Below are positions 55,062 through 63,762 of a DNA stretch of 64,000 nucleotides, piece after piece. Source of the stretch: an uncultured Eubacteriales bacterium (lineage in GTDB: Bacteria; Bacillota; Clostridia; Oscillospirales; Acutalibacteraceae); NCBI GenBank assembly GCA_948537335.1, contig CAOUJG010000003.1, positions 32,856-96,855 of the forward strand, in the 5' to 3' direction. The translations under genes and the position numbers were made by a program. A model generated the notes under the pieces. The model was given only the letters and a program-made list of their open reading frames with translations, ran no database searches and was not told the DNA's origin. Each line of letters begins with the position of its first letter. Position 1 is the stretch's first letter.

Positions 55062-55877
55062 TTGTTAAGTAACATTGCGCTAGGCCGCTTCTTTCCTGGA
55101 AATTCGTTGGTACATAGGCTCGACCCGCGCGTCAAAATCGTGCTCGTGGTCGTTCTGCTGGTAACCGTTTTTTGGGCAAACAATTACCTCGCGCTTCTTA
55201 CCAACCTCGCGGCCATCTTCGTCTTTATGGCCTTTGCAAAAGTCTCGTTCAAAAATTACTTCAAAAACATGAAGGTCATCCTGTTCATCGTCGTGTTCAC
55301 AAGCGTTTTGAACATATTTTACGCCAAAGGACCGCTGCTCTTTAAGATCGGGCCCGTTGCGATCACAAAAGGCGGGTTCGATAACAGCGTCTTTGTGGCT
55401 TGCCGGTTGGTGATGCTGATTTTGATAAGCTCACTGCTCACCTTCACCACCTCCCCCACCGACTTAACGGACGCGCTGGAGCGGATTTTGAAGCCATTGT
55501 CCGTGTTCAAAATAAAAACGCACGAGCTGGCTATGATGATGGCCATCGCGCTGCGGTTTATCCCCACTCTTTTGGAGGAAACGGACAAAATTATCGATGC
55601 GCAAAAGGCTCGCGGCGCGGACATGGAGTCCGGCAACGCTTTAAAGCGGATAAAGGCCCTGGTGCCTATATTGGTGCCGCTTTTGGTCGCCTCGTTTCGG
55701 CGGGCTTTTGACTTGGCTTTGGCTATGGAATGCAGATGCTACAACGGCGGAGACGGCCGCACTAAAATGAAGGTTTTGCACATCTGTTCAAACGACGTTT
55801 TGGCTATATTTGCGGTTGTGGCGGTATTTTTGCTCGTTCTGTGGAGCAACTTTTGGGCTTTGGCGGTGCATTTATGA
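55062..55877 (+). CDS. ecfT: ECF transporter transmembrane component EcfT
   Basis: 271 residues with about five to six helices. Couples the two ATPases to S components. HRLDPRVKIV near the N-terminus and the two cytoplasmic coupling motifs, KARGADMESG and the later RAFDLALAMECRCYNGG, match the ARG/ARC-type coupling helices. Start is TTG 55062 with GTGAGG just upstream. Its stop codon overlaps the truA start (ATGA). Confidence 0.94.
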   Translation: MLSNIALGRFFPGNSLVHRLDPRVKIVLVVVLLVTVFWANNYLALLTNLAAIFVFMAFAKVSFKNYFKNMKVILFIVVFTSVLNIFYAKGPLLFKIGPVAITKGGFDNSVFVACRLVMLILISSLLTFTTSPTDLTDALERILKPLSVFKIKTHELAMMMAIALRFIPTLLEETDKIIDAQKARGADMESGNALKRIKALVPILVPLLVASFRRAFDLALAMECRCYNGGDGRTKMKVLHICSNDVLAIFAVVAVFLLVLWSNFWALAVHL

Positions 55878-56659
55878 GGAATTTGCTACTCTCGATTTGC
55901 TACGATGGCTCTAGGTACCACGGCTGGCAGATTCAAAAGAACGCTGTCTCGGTGCAGGAGGTTTTTCAGGACGCTCTTTTTAAAATTCTAACTGAAAATT
56001 GCGACATAAAGGGCTGCAGCAGGACGGATTCCGGCGTGCACGCGAATATGTATTGCGTCAGCGTTAAGGTTAACTCGGATATCCCCTGCGAACGCCTACG
56101 GATGGCCATGAATAGATTTTTGCCCGCGGATATCGCCGTCAATTCGGCTATGGAGGTTCCTTTAGATTTCCACGCCCGCTACTCTTGCGTTGGGAAGGAA
56201 TATATTTATAAAATCTGGAACCGCCGGGTTCGGAACCCTTTTTTGGTGAACAGGGCCCTTCACTATTGGTACCCTTTGGACTTAGAAAAGTTGCAGTCGG
56301 CTGGGCAGAATTTTATCGGCACGCACGATTTTACATCTTTTTGCACTTTTGACAGCAGAAATCCCGAAAATATGGTCCGCACGGTAAATAGCTTTAGCAT
56401 AGATAGGAGCCCCGACGGGCTGGTTACTGTAAAAGTTGCGGCCGATGGCTTTTTGTATAACATGGTGAGGATTATGGTCGGCACCCTGCTGCATGTTTCT
56501 ATGGGCAAGATCGCTCCAGGCCAAATACGCGATATCATTGAGGCCAAAAACCGCGCCCTTGCGGGGCCGACGGCGATTGCCCACGGGCTATACTTGAATA
56601 AGGTTTTTTACGATGATAATATAAATCTGGGCCTTAAGCTTTATGAAGAGAAACGCTAG
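55874..56659 (+). CDS. truA: tRNA pseudouridine synthase A
   Basis: 261 residues. Makes pseudouridine at 38-40 of tRNA anticodon arms. YDGSRYHGWQIQ at the N-terminus, the catalytic Asp in CSRTDSGVHAN, and the late FLYNMVRIMVGTLLHV segment are typical. Start is ATG 55874 in an ATGA overlap with ecfT. An earlier ATG would extend back into ecfT. Confidence 0.95.
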   Translation: MRNLLLSICYDGSRYHGWQIQKNAVSVQEVFQDALFKILTENCDIKGCSRTDSGVHANMYCVSVKVNSDIPCERLRMAMNRFLPADIAVNSAMEVPLDFHARYSCVGKEYIYKIWNRRVRNPFLVNRALHYWYPLDLEKLQSAGQNFIGTHDFTSFCTFDSRNPENMVRTVNSFSIDRSPDGLVTVKVAADGFLYNMVRIMVGTLLHVSMGKIAPGQIRDIIEAKNRALAGPTAIAHGLYLNKVFYDDNINLGLKLYEEKR

Positions 56660-56698
56660 CGTCAAAATTGGCCTAGCTTGTTTGGGGGGACTTACACT

Positions 56699-57961
56699 AT
56701 GCGCAAATCTTCTGGTGGTACGGCAAATAAGAATCGCTTTAAAAATCTTTGCAAACGGCTGACCTTTTATTTGGGACAAGCTAAAAATTTTTGCTTGAAA
56801 TTTGTAGAATACATTAAAAATTTTGTTGACAAAATCCCTAAAAAATTTGTCAGAGTTTTTATTATTTTGCTTTTGAGCTTTTTTTCTGTTATCATTTTCG
56901 TTAATCGGGAGAAATTTTCGCCGGATTACATCGGCACTTTCTTTGCGGATTCTTTTGCTGAGTTCTCATTTGGTCCGGGATTCCCTCGCAAAATAAACGG
57001 GAGTAAGGTTAGTTGCGAGAATTTTAAGGTTATCGATAAGGACGTTGTTTTGCTGAGTGACCTCTCTTTGACGACTTTGAACTCTTATGCTGGCGAGATG
57101 CTCCAAAAACAGCATAGTTACCAAAACCCGATGCTAAAAACCTGCGGCACCCGTGCGATTATCTATGACCTGGGAGGCAAGAACCTAGAAGTGACGAGCA
57201 AATCCAAGATTTTGCATACTGCGGGTACCGATTATAACATAATTTCTGCCGCTATTTCGAATTATGGCACGTTTGCTGTTGTTACCGAGGCAAAAGGCTT
57301 TTTGGCGCAGCTGACGGTCTTTTCTAAGGACAGCAGGAGCGTTTACTACAGGTATAATTTTGCAAATCACTATATTACGGACGTTGCAATTAGCGAAGAT
57401 GGCCGCTCTGCTGCCGTTTGTGGCGCCACGGCTAGGGATGGTTCGGTTGTCTCGAGCGTGTACGTTTTTGACTATAACCGCGAGGAGCCCTGGGTAAAGT
57501 TCGACTATAACGATAACATGTTTATTCGGCTGGAGTATCTCTCAAACGGCAATGTTGTGGCTATTGGCGACAAATTGGTGAGCGTTATTAACCCATACCG
57601 CGGGACTCACGAGGACTACTCCTACGACAACAAAAATATTGTTGGGTTTGATGTTAACAAAAAAGATGGCGTATTGCTGGCCTTGTCTCTCTCCGAAGAC
57701 GGCACAAACACCGATATGGTGCTTATTGGGCAAAATGGTAAGCTAGAAAAATCTTTTCACACCGAGCACAGCGTTAAAGCAGTGAGTTTTAATCACCATA
57801 AATCGGCAGCGTTATCCTATGGCAAAGTTTATGTTTATAATTTTTCGGGCCATTTGCTAAATTCTTTTGACGTTGGGGTTGACACCAAAAATATTCGGCT
57901 GTTCTCTGGCAAAGAGCTATATACTCTGGGTTTGACCGACGTCAACAAAATAAGATTTTAA
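56699..57961 (+). CDS. Membrane-anchored beta-propeller-like protein (DUF5711-like)
   Basis: 420 residues. A basic N-terminus, one helix at about 47-66, then an extracytoplasmic domain of about 350 residues made of recurring beta units (AAISNYGTFAVVTEA, DVAISEDGRSAAVCGA, LEYLSNGNVVAIG, VKAVSFNHHKSAALSYG). This is the pattern of WD40/YVTN-like propellers and of clostridial DUF5711 proteins, although I cannot confirm the family. ATG 56699 has six G 9 bases upstream. Last gene of the long ruvC operon, followed by a new promoter. Confidence 0.65.
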   Translation: MRKSSGGTANKNRFKNLCKRLTFYLGQAKNFCLKFVEYIKNFVDKIPKKFVRVFIILLLSFFSVIIFVNREKFSPDYIGTFFADSFAEFSFGPGFPRKINGSKVSCENFKVIDKDVVLLSDLSLTTLNSYAGEMLQKQHSYQNPMLKTCGTRAIIYDLGGKNLEVTSKSKILHTAGTDYNIISAAISNYGTFAVVTEAKGFLAQLTVFSKDSRSVYYRYNFANHYITDVAISEDGRSAAVCGATARDGSVVSSVYVFDYNREEPWVKFDYNDNMFIRLEYLSNGNVVAIGDKLVSVINPYRGTHEDYSYDNKNIVGFDVNKKDGVLLALSLSEDGTNTDMVLIGQNGKLEKSFHTEHSVKAVSFNHHKSAALSYGKVYVYNFSGHLLNSFDVGVDTKNIRLFSGKELYTLGLTDVNKIRF

Positions 57962-58011
57962 CATAATTGAATTTAATTTTATGTCGATTTCGACAAATTT
58001 GTGTAAATATA

Positions 58012-58040
58012 TTGAATTTTTTTAACGTTTATGATAATAT
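58012..58040 (+). promoter_or_regulatory. Promoter of cvpA-pgsA-clpE
   Basis: TTGAAT (58012-58017), 17 bases, TAATAT (58035-58040). About 48 bases before ATG 58089, which has GAGGAG upstream. Confidence 0.6.
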
Positions 58041-58088
58041 GTTATTGCGTTAGTAGTATTAATTAAATCTTGAGGAGAAATAAATAAA

Positions 58089-58808
58089 ATGAGTGCGTTT
58101 TTTGATTTAGTAGTCGTCGTTGTAGCCGCAATTTTTTTGTGGACAGGTTTTAAAAAAGGATTCTTTAAATCTATTGTCGATTTAGTCATCATGATTTTTA
58201 GCGTGCTTGTTCCCTATTTGTTTGCGCCCTCTTTGTCGGAATATTATTATCAAAACTTCGTGTACAGTGGACTTATTGGCAAGATTAACGATATTCTGGC
58301 TCAAAACGGAGGTTTAATTGACTCTGCTAAAAATATCGCGGGCCTGGTTTCTGGCATCCCAAACATCTTTTATAATAAATCGACTTTTTACGGAATCACT
58401 ATAAACGACATTTTAAAGGCTTTGCACTCTTCGGGCGACAAAAGCGCTATTGTAGAAAGCTTGTTAAAACCATCTATTCTTCATGCCATCACCGTAGTTA
58501 TGTTCGCGGTTTTATCGATTATCACTTTTACCGTTTTGAGGATTTTGTTTAAGTATGCGTTTAAGTTGCCACGGATCCCTATTTTTGGACTTATCGATTC
58601 TATTTTGGGGCTATGCATGGGCGTATTAAAATTTGTTGTTTTTATGTTTATTTTTGTTGTCGCTTTTAAGTCCGTTTTACTGATTGTCCCTAAAGCCGGC
58701 CTTGTTAACGACGTCAACTTTGCAATTGATGAGTCAAAAGTGTTTAAGCCAATATACAATGTAAATGTGGATGTGCTGAACGATTATTTGAAGTCGCATC
58801 AAATTTGA
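58089..58808 (+). CDS. cvpA: CvpA family membrane protein
   Basis: 239 residues. Four hydrophobic segments (about 5-20, 28-47, 130-155, 180-205). The N-terminus FDLVVVVVAAIFLWTGFKKGFFKSIVD has the glycine pattern of CvpA/colicin V production proteins, and LIDSILGLCMGVLKF matches the second conserved GxxxG-like region. Function in Firmicutes is unclear; wall and membrane roles have been proposed. Cotranscribed with pgsA, 39 bases downstream. Confidence 0.8.
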   Translation: MSAFFDLVVVVVAAIFLWTGFKKGFFKSIVDLVIMIFSVLVPYLFAPSLSEYYYQNFVYSGLIGKINDILAQNGGLIDSAKNIAGLVSGIPNIFYNKSTFYGITINDILKALHSSGDKSAIVESLLKPSILHAITVVMFAVLSIITFTVLRILFKYAFKLPRIPIFGLIDSILGLCMGVLKFVVFMFIFVVAFKSVLLIVPKAGLVNDVNFAIDESKVFKPIYNVNVDVLNDYLKSHQI

Positions 58809-58847
58809 AATGTATAAAGTACGCAGAAAGTGAGGGATTTTAATTTT

Positions 58848-59432
58848 ATGGACATTTTAAAAAAAGAAAATCTAAATATTCCAAACATTCTGTCTCTTGC
58901 TAGAATAATCATAATTGTGCCTTTTGTATTATACTTTTTAAATGACGACTATTTGGCCTCTGCCTTTGTGCTGATTATCTCTGGATTTAGCGATATGTTC
59001 GACGGGATGATTGCTAGAAGTCTTGGCCAGATAACTCCGCTTGGCAAGGTGCTTGACCCACTTGCAGATAAACTCACACTGACGGCTGTTATTATCTGTA
59101 TGGGGATAAAATTTCCAGAAATTGTGCCGTTTGTTGTAATCTTGATTTTAAAAGATTTGTCTATGTTGATTGCCGGAAGTTTCTTAATAAAAAAAGGAAT
59201 CGAACCGCCCGCTGCCCGTTGGTATGGCAAAGTCGCGACTGTTTTCTTTTATGTATCTGTTATAATTATTGTTGCTTTGAAGGCCATTTGGGGCGTTAAT
59301 CGGCCCATTGTTTCTATTTCTTTGTTGTCTGTAACTTCGGCTTTTATGCTGTTTGCTTTGTTTAAATATTTTATAATATTCTTAAAGTTAATAAACGATA
59401 TCTCTGGTTCTAATCAAAAAGAAAAAGATTAA
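58848..59432 (+). CDS. pgsA: CDP-alcohol phosphatidyltransferase (probable PgsA)
   Basis: 195 residues with about five helices. The full family signature DxxDGxxAR(x8)GxxxDxxxD is present in SDMFDGMIARSLGQITPLG through VLDPLADK. The N-terminus NIPNILSLARI is typical of phosphatidylglycerophosphate synthase. Cardiolipin synthase of the same family is an alternative. ATG 58848 follows GAGGGA by about 10 bases. Confidence 0.88.
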   Translation: MDILKKENLNIPNILSLARIIIIVPFVLYFLNDDYLASAFVLIISGFSDMFDGMIARSLGQITPLGKVLDPLADKLTLTAVIICMGIKFPEIVPFVVILILKDLSMLIAGSFLIKKGIEPPAARWYGKVATVFFYVSVIIIVALKAIWGVNRPIVSISLLSVTSAFMLFALFKYFIIFLKLINDISGSNQKEKD

Positions 59433-59486
59433 ACGTTACTGGTGTTAATGGACACCGCAAAAATTAATTAGTGAGGAGAAAGAGTT

Positions 59487-61778
59487 ATGTTGTGTTCTCG
59501 GTGCAAAAAAAGGCCTGCTATGGTTTTTATATCGGTAGATAAAGAAGACTCCAAGCCGCAGGGGTTTTGCTTGACTTGCGCTAAGGAGCTCGGGCTTAAG
59601 CCTCTTGACGATATCATGAACAAGATTGGCTTTTCGGCCGAAGAAATGGAATCTATGGCCGAGCAGATGAACGAGTTTATGAATCTTAGCGAAGACGAGC
59701 TCTCAAGCTACGAGGATTTTGTTGAGGAAAGCGCCGCTGCTCTCCCCTTTATAAAAAACGTTTTTTCTAGTAGCAGCAGCCCCAATAATAACCGAGAGGA
59801 TCGCACAAGTAGCTCCGCTTCTGGTCGGGACTCTAACAAAAAGAAAAAAGCTAATAGTAAAAAGAAGTACCTTGAGCTTTACTGCTCGAATCTTACCGAG
59901 AAGGCCCGAAAAAATAAGCTCGACAAGATAATTGGCAGAGATAAGGAGATTGCTAGGACTATCCAGATTTTAAGCCGTCGCACAAAGAATAATCCGTGCT
60001 TAATTGGCGAGCCCGGCGTTGGCAAGACCGCCATTGCCGAGAGTTTGGCTATTTTGATCTCCAAGGGCAAAGTTCCTACGCGGCTTAAGAAAAAAGAGAT
60101 TTACCTTATAGACCTGACCGCCTTAGTCGCCGGAACGCAGTTTAGGGGCCAATTTGAGAACCGGATAAAGGGGCTCATTGACGAGGTTAAAGAAGCCGGG
60201 AATATTATTCTATTCATCGATGAGGTGCATAATCTAGTTGGCGCGGGCGAGACAGAGAGTAACTCCATGAACGCAGCGAATATCCTAAAACCGGCATTGT
60301 CTCGCGGGGAAATCCAGGTTATTGGCGCCACCACTTTTTCGGAATACCGAAAGTACATTGAGAAAGACGCTGCCTTGGAGCGTCGCTTTCAGCCTATTTC
60401 TATTGTTGAGCCTTCTATTGACAGTACTGTTGACGTTTTGAAGGGGATCAAGGCTTATTATGAAAAATACCACCGGATCAACATTTCGGACGATCTGATA
60501 CGGAAAATCGTTGTTTTGTCGGAGCGCTATATAATGGACCGCTTCTTGCCAGACAAAGCCATCGACTTGATGGACGAATCGGCCGCGTTTGCTTCACTCA
60601 AGAATCTTGCTATGGAAAAGTATGATTCTTTGTCTCGCCAGTTGGACGGCTTTATCGCTACCGAATGTGAGATTGCCTCGCGCGAGCCAGATAATATCGA
60701 TTATGAAAAGTTGGCCAAGGTTCGCTCAGAGATTGCTCGGATAAACCAGGAGCTTGAGAAAATCGCAGAGAAGGCTTTTAGTGTCTACATTACCGAAAGC
60801 GACGTTGCGCACGTTGTGGAGCTTTGGACGGGAATTCCTTCTTCTAAAATAAAAGAGAACGACCTTAAGAAACTCGCTAACATCGAGGACAAATTAAAGA
60901 GCAAAGTGATTGGTCAAGATGAGGCTGTGGAGGCCGTTGCTTCGGCAATAAAAAGGAGTCGCGTGCAGATTAGCCCTCGAAGACGTCCGGCATCGTTTAT
61001 TTTTGTTGGCCCCACTGGCGTGGGCAAGACCGAGCTTGTTAAGGTTTTGTCGCAAGAGCTGTTCGACAGCCCCGAGACGCTCATTCGCCTCGACATGTCT
61101 GAATTTATGGAGAAGCACTCGGTTTCTCGGATAATTGGCTCGCCCCCCGGCTACGTTGGATACAGTGAGTCCGGCCAGATTACCGAAAAAGTGCGTCGGC
61201 GCCCGTACTCTGTTTTGCTTTTTGACGAGATCGAAAAGGCGCATCCAGACGTTTTGAATATCTTGCTGCAAATCTTAGATGAGGGCAAGATTACCGACGC
61301 GCAAGGGCGGCAAGTTAACTTTGAGAACACGATTATAGTGATGACTTCTAACGCCGGCAGCGACAAAAAGAGCAGCGCGGTGGGATTTGCAAAGACTCAG
61401 AACGAGCTCAATAAAGAAAAGGCTCATAAGGCGTTGTCGGACTTTTTAAGGCCAGAATTTTTGAGCCGCATCGACGAAATCATCGTGTTTAGAGATCTTG
61501 ACAAAAACGATTTTGAAAAAATTGCAAAGCTTATGCTGGACGAATACGTTGGCATTCTTGCCGAGCGGAACATCACCTTGAGCTACAATGATTCTGTTTT
61601 AAAATGGCTGGCGGATAAGGCTTTTGGCGGCAAGAACGCCGCTAGAGATCTGCGAAATCTGATTAGGAAGAATGTTGAGGATAAGATCGCCTTAGAGCTA
61701 ATTGAAAATTATAAAAAGATGGTAACAGAAATCGCATTCTGCGTGAATAAATCGCATCTTGAAGTCGAAACGGTTTAG
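59487..61778 (+). CDS. clpE: Clp ATPase with N-terminal zinc finger (ClpE type)
   Basis: 763 residues. An HSP100 unfoldase, likely ClpP partner. An N-terminal CSRC...CLTC zinc finger (C3, C6, C28, C31) replaces the double Clp-N domain, and a disordered Ser/Asn/Lys linker (about 95-125) follows. AAA-1 has GEPGVGKTAIAE and LFIDEVHNLVGAG; a short coiled M domain (about 380-435) follows; AAA-2 has GPTGVGKTELVK and LLFDEIEKAH. The GYVGY pore loop is present. GAGGAG precedes ATG. No CtsR box, mcsA or mcsB is seen nearby. Confidence 0.9.
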   Translation: MLCSRCKKRPAMVFISVDKEDSKPQGFCLTCAKELGLKPLDDIMNKIGFSAEEMESMAEQMNEFMNLSEDELSSYEDFVEESAAALPFIKNVFSSSSSPNNNREDRTSSSASGRDSNKKKKANSKKKYLELYCSNLTEKARKNKLDKIIGRDKEIARTIQILSRRTKNNPCLIGEPGVGKTAIAESLAILISKGKVPTRLKKKEIYLIDLTALVAGTQFRGQFENRIKGLIDEVKEAGNIILFIDEVHNLVGAGETESNSMNAANILKPALSRGEIQVIGATTFSEYRKYIEKDAALERRFQPISIVEPSIDSTVDVLKGIKAYYEKYHRINISDDLIRKIVVLSERYIMDRFLPDKAIDLMDESAAFASLKNLAMEKYDSLSRQLDGFIATECEIASREPDNIDYEKLAKVRSEIARINQELEKIAEKAFSVYITESDVAHVVELWTGIPSSKIKENDLKKLANIEDKLKSKVIGQDEAVEAVASAIKRSRVQISPRRRPASFIFVGPTGVGKTELVKVLSQELFDSPETLIRLDMSEFMEKHSVSRIIGSPPGYVGYSESGQITEKVRRRPYSVLLFDEIEKAHPDVLNILLQILDEGKITDAQGRQVNFENTIIVMTSNAGSDKKSSAVGFAKTQNELNKEKAHKALSDFLRPEFLSRIDEIIVFRDLDKNDFEKIAKLMLDEYVGILAERNITLSYNDSVLKWLADKAFGGKNAARDLRNLIRKNVEDKIALELIENYKKMVTEIAFCVNKSHLEVETV

Positions 61779-61796
61779 ATTTGTTAAAATTAAATT

Positions 61797-61870
61797 AGCC
61801 ATTGGGGGCCAATGGGAGCTGTAGCTCTCCCCCGCTTTATGACCTGCATCTTTTCGTTCAGGCCCTGGCT
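61797..61870. ncRNA. Candidate structured RNA of unknown class
   Basis: AGCCA (61797-61801) pairs with TGGCT (61866-61870), and after a four-base bulge GGGCC (61806-61810) pairs with GGCCC (61861-61865). This gives a 10-bp closing stem around an inner hairpin (GGGAG 61814-61818 with CTCCC 61827-61831) and a single-stranded segment. The block is GC-rich in an AT-rich gap. A TATAAT on the minus strand lies just outside, and a T-rich stretch lies beyond the other end, so a minus-strand transcript is possible. It does not look like tmRNA, SRP, 6S or a riboswitch class I know. Confidence 0.35.
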
Positions 61871-61950
61871 TCTGATAATTATATCGCACGATTTCGCATA
61901 TTTATTTTGCTAAAAGTGGTCAACAATGTTGAAGTAAAAATAAAAAACTC

Positions 61951-61980
61951 TTGACTTTGTGGCGAGTTGTGTGATAAAAT
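61951..61980 (+). promoter_or_regulatory. Promoter of the tRNA cluster
   Basis: TTGACT (61951-61956), 18 bases, TAAAAT (61975-61980) with TGA before it. The first tRNA starts 17 bases later. Confidence 0.8.
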
Positions 61981-61996
61981 ATAACTCGTCAATAAT

Positions 61997-62070
61997 GCGG
62001 ATGTAGTTCAATGGTAGAACTCCAGCCTTCCAAGCTGGTCGCGTGGGTTCGATTCCCATCATCCGCTCCA
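61997..62070 (+). tRNA. tRNA-Gly(TCC)
   Basis: 74 bases with encoded CCA. Acceptor GCGGATG/CATCCGC, anticodon loop CTTCCAA (anticodon TCC), T-arm GGGTTCGATTCCC. First of five tRNAs. Confidence 0.97.
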
Positions 62071-62078
62071 TGGTTTTT

Positions 62079-62155
62079 GCGCCAATAGCTCAGCTGGATA
62101 GAGCAACTGCCTTCTAAGCAGTAGGTCAGGGGTTCGAGTCCCTTTTGGCGCGCCA
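62079..62155 (+). tRNA. tRNA-Arg(TCT)
   Basis: 77 bases with CCA. Acceptor GCGCCAA/TTGGCGC, discriminator G, anticodon loop CTTCTAA (TCT), T-arm GGGGTTCGAGTCCC. Confidence 0.97.
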
Positions 62156-62159
62156 TATG

Positions 62160-62236
62160 GTGGGTATAGCTTAGTTGGTTAAAGCGCCAGTTTGTGGCAC
62201 TGGAGACCGTCGGTTCGACTCCGACTATCCACCCCA
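62160..62236 (+). tRNA. tRNA-His(GTG)
   Basis: 77 bases with CCA. Acceptor GTGGGTA/TATCCAC, discriminator C and a genomic G just before position 1 (62159), as expected for the histidine G-1. Anticodon loop TTGTGGC (GTG). Confidence 0.97.
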
Positions 62237-62257
62237 CGGTAAAATTCGCTTTTATAT

Positions 62258-62332
62258 TGGGGTGTAGCCAAGCGGTAAGGCAACGGACTTTGACTCCGTC
62301 ATTCGCTGGTTCGAATCCAGCCATCCCAGCCA
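62258..62332 (+). tRNA. tRNA-Gln(TTG)
   Basis: 75 bases with CCA. Acceptor TGGGGTG/CATCCCA, discriminator G, anticodon loop CTTTGAC (TTG). Confidence 0.97.
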
Positions 62333-62349
62333 TTTTTTCTATTAATTAT

Positions 62350-62425
62350 GAGCCATTAGCTCAGTTGGCAGAGCACTTGACTTTTAATCAAGGTGTCCGG
62401 AGTTCGAATCTCCGATGGCTCACCA
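62350..62425 (+). tRNA. tRNA-Lys(TTT)
   Basis: 76 bases with CCA. Acceptor GAGCCAT/ATGGCTC, discriminator A, anticodon loop CTTTTAA (TTT). Last of the cluster. Confidence 0.97.
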
Positions 62426-62517
62426 CTCAAAATACCGCATTATCACTGAATTTTTACGCTGTACTAAAAATTGGTTACATAAAAAAAGTAAGTTTTTCTA
62501 CGAATTTTTAAATAAAC

Positions 62518-62564
62518 AAAAAAAGGATACAGCTGTTGATAAAATACATGCTGTATCTTTTTTA
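62518..62564 (+). terminator. Bidirectional terminator between the tRNA cluster and the transglutaminase-like gene
   Basis: AAAAGGATACAGC pairs with GCTGTATCTTTT (one G-T) around a 16-base loop, with a T run on both strands. It serves the plus-strand tRNA operon and the minus-strand gene ending at 62610. Confidence 0.85.
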
Positions 62565-62609
62565 ATTATAGAATCATAGTAAAAGATTGTTAAACTGCCA
62601 CCTCTGGTT

Positions 62610-63233
62610 CTAATCGTTCTGTTGGCACATTTGATTAATATGTAACGGAACAAAATTAAGCTCGTACCATGCTTTTTTATTATTTGCAAGGCTTTCATTT
62701 GCATATGCTATATTACAAACATTTTTATTCATTTCAATGTAATCATCTAAAGGAAGTTTAAAGAGCATAGGTTTATTTCGTTTAAACATATTAGGAAAAT
62801 TCTCACAATATTGAATTTCACGCGATAAATCTGCTACATATTGTCCATCTTCCCCTTCATACATAACAGCTACGTGTGAATTTCCAGGCTTCCCAAGAAC
62901 CAAAGCATATGCTCTTGAACATATTTTACTCAGATCATAAATAAGTCTATGAGAAATTTGCCTACATACACCTTTTTTCAATGTTTTAGTAACTTCAACA
63001 TCATTCTGAAACGCTTCGCCAACAGTGTTGTGTTTTTTTCTTTCACAAAGCTCTCCTACCTCAGTGTCGAACGTTAACTCATTTAATAAATCGGCGTATA
63101 TTTCCCTTACCTTTTCTTTCGGGCAAAAGCCCTCGTTATTTTTCTCTTCATTTTTAACTGATTCAGCCGAAACCTTTGCTCCCCAATTGTCTCCAAACGT
63201 TAGTAATAACACTAACATTATTGCTCTGAACAT
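62610..63233 (-). CDS. Secreted transglutaminase-like (papain-fold) protein
   Basis: 207 residues. A signal peptide (about 1-24, ending VSA) is followed by a basic/acidic linker. The core has a Cys-His-Asp arrangement like transglutaminase-like proteases: TLKKGVCRQISHRL (candidate nucleophile Cys), KPGNSHVAVMYEG (His) and GQYVADLSRE (Asp). The spacing of about 37 and 16 residues is plausible. Function is unknown; wall or peptide processing is a guess. ATG 63233 has AAAGGAG about 11 bases upstream and a perfect consensus promoter before that. Confidence 0.7.
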   Translation of the reverse strand: MFRAIMLVLLLTFGDNWGAKVSAESVKNEEKNNEGFCPKEKVREIYADLLNELTFDTEVGELCERKKHNTVGEAFQNDVEVTKTLKKGVCRQISHRLIYDLSKICSRAYALVLGKPGNSHVAVMYEGEDGQYVADLSREIQYCENFPNMFKRNKPMLFKLPLDDYIEMNKNVCNIAYANESLANNKKAWYELNFVPLHINQMCQQND

Positions 63234-63266
63234 AATTTTAATCTCTCCTTTGTTTTTTATTTCTTT

Positions 63267-63295
63267 ATTATATAATAACATTTATTTTTTGTCAA
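63267..63295 (-). promoter_or_regulatory. Consensus promoter of the transglutaminase-like gene
   Basis: Minus-strand TTGACA (63295-63290) and TATAAT (63272-63267) with 17 bases between: perfect in both boxes. About 34 bases before the start codon. Confidence 0.85.
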
Positions 63296-63518
63296 TATAT
63301 CACAAAACATTTTTAACTTTTCCGCGCTAATTTTTGCCGGACTCAAATTTCTATTTAGCATCGTCACGTCATTAGTTCGTTTATTGAAACGACGTCTGGA
63401 TAATTTGTAAACATTCTTTTCAAGATTAATCGTCCTTTTAGTTAGATTTTCTAATATTTCAGCCTGCTGATGGTTACAGCATAACACGAATTTCACGTTC
63501 CCCACACTGGGACTGCAC

Positions 63519-63762
63519 CCTGGGCGAGTGACCTCGCAGGACACGCCGCGCCAAAGTTGCGTGCAAATTTTAAAATTTTACACGCGCAAAACTTTGGGCG
63601 CAAACTTGCCAGCGGGTGCTACCCGCCTCGGCTATGGACAGGAGTATCATTATAGATTGTTGGACTCTTCGCGGATTTGCTCCCACGCAAATTTTATATC
63701 TGGATGTTTGCCGCTCGCTCAATGAGGTCTTCGCGCATCCGATAAAACGCTTGTCCAACAAT
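63519..63762. repeat. GC-richer block of successive inverted repeats, function unknown
   Basis: Within an AT-rich gap (63296-63878) without a convincing gene lie a hairpin at 63519-63540 (GCGAG/CTCGC core), a long imperfect palindrome at 63547-63601 centred on an A/T palindrome, a GCGGGT/ACCCGC hairpin at about 63612-63626, and an outer inverted repeat ATTGTTGGAC (63655-63664) with GTCCAACAAT (about 63752-63761). It may be a structured RNA, a mobile-element remnant or a dispersed repeat. No flanking target-site duplication was recognised. Confidence 0.45.

Noticed and set aside
59433..59486. CtsR heat-shock operator upstream of clpE
   Set aside because: No GTCAAA direct-repeat pattern is present in the gap. 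Only a 5-bp hairpin is seen.
61698..61889. 63-codon minus-strand frame over the structured element
   Set aside because: It overlaps the end of clpE on the opposite strand, has no ribosome site, and is better explained by the paired RNA-like sequence.
63460..63530. Stretch on the minus strand with a GGGGAA...GTGAAA...CTGTAACC pattern, faintly like a cobalamin riboswitch
   Set aside because: No B12 box (CAGG..ACCTGCC) follows, the paired regions do not fit, and the downstream gene has no link to cobalamin.
63257..63544. 95-codon minus-strand frame upstream of the transglutaminase-like gene
   Set aside because: It overlaps the perfect consensus promoter at 63267-63295, has no ribosome site at its start, and its 5' part lies in the inverted-repeat block. 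No family recognised.
63600..63640. GCGGGT/ACCCGC hairpin resembling a T-box antiterminator
   Set aside because: The conserved TGGN bulge context is missing, no specifier stem is visible, and no synthetase or amino-acid gene follows.
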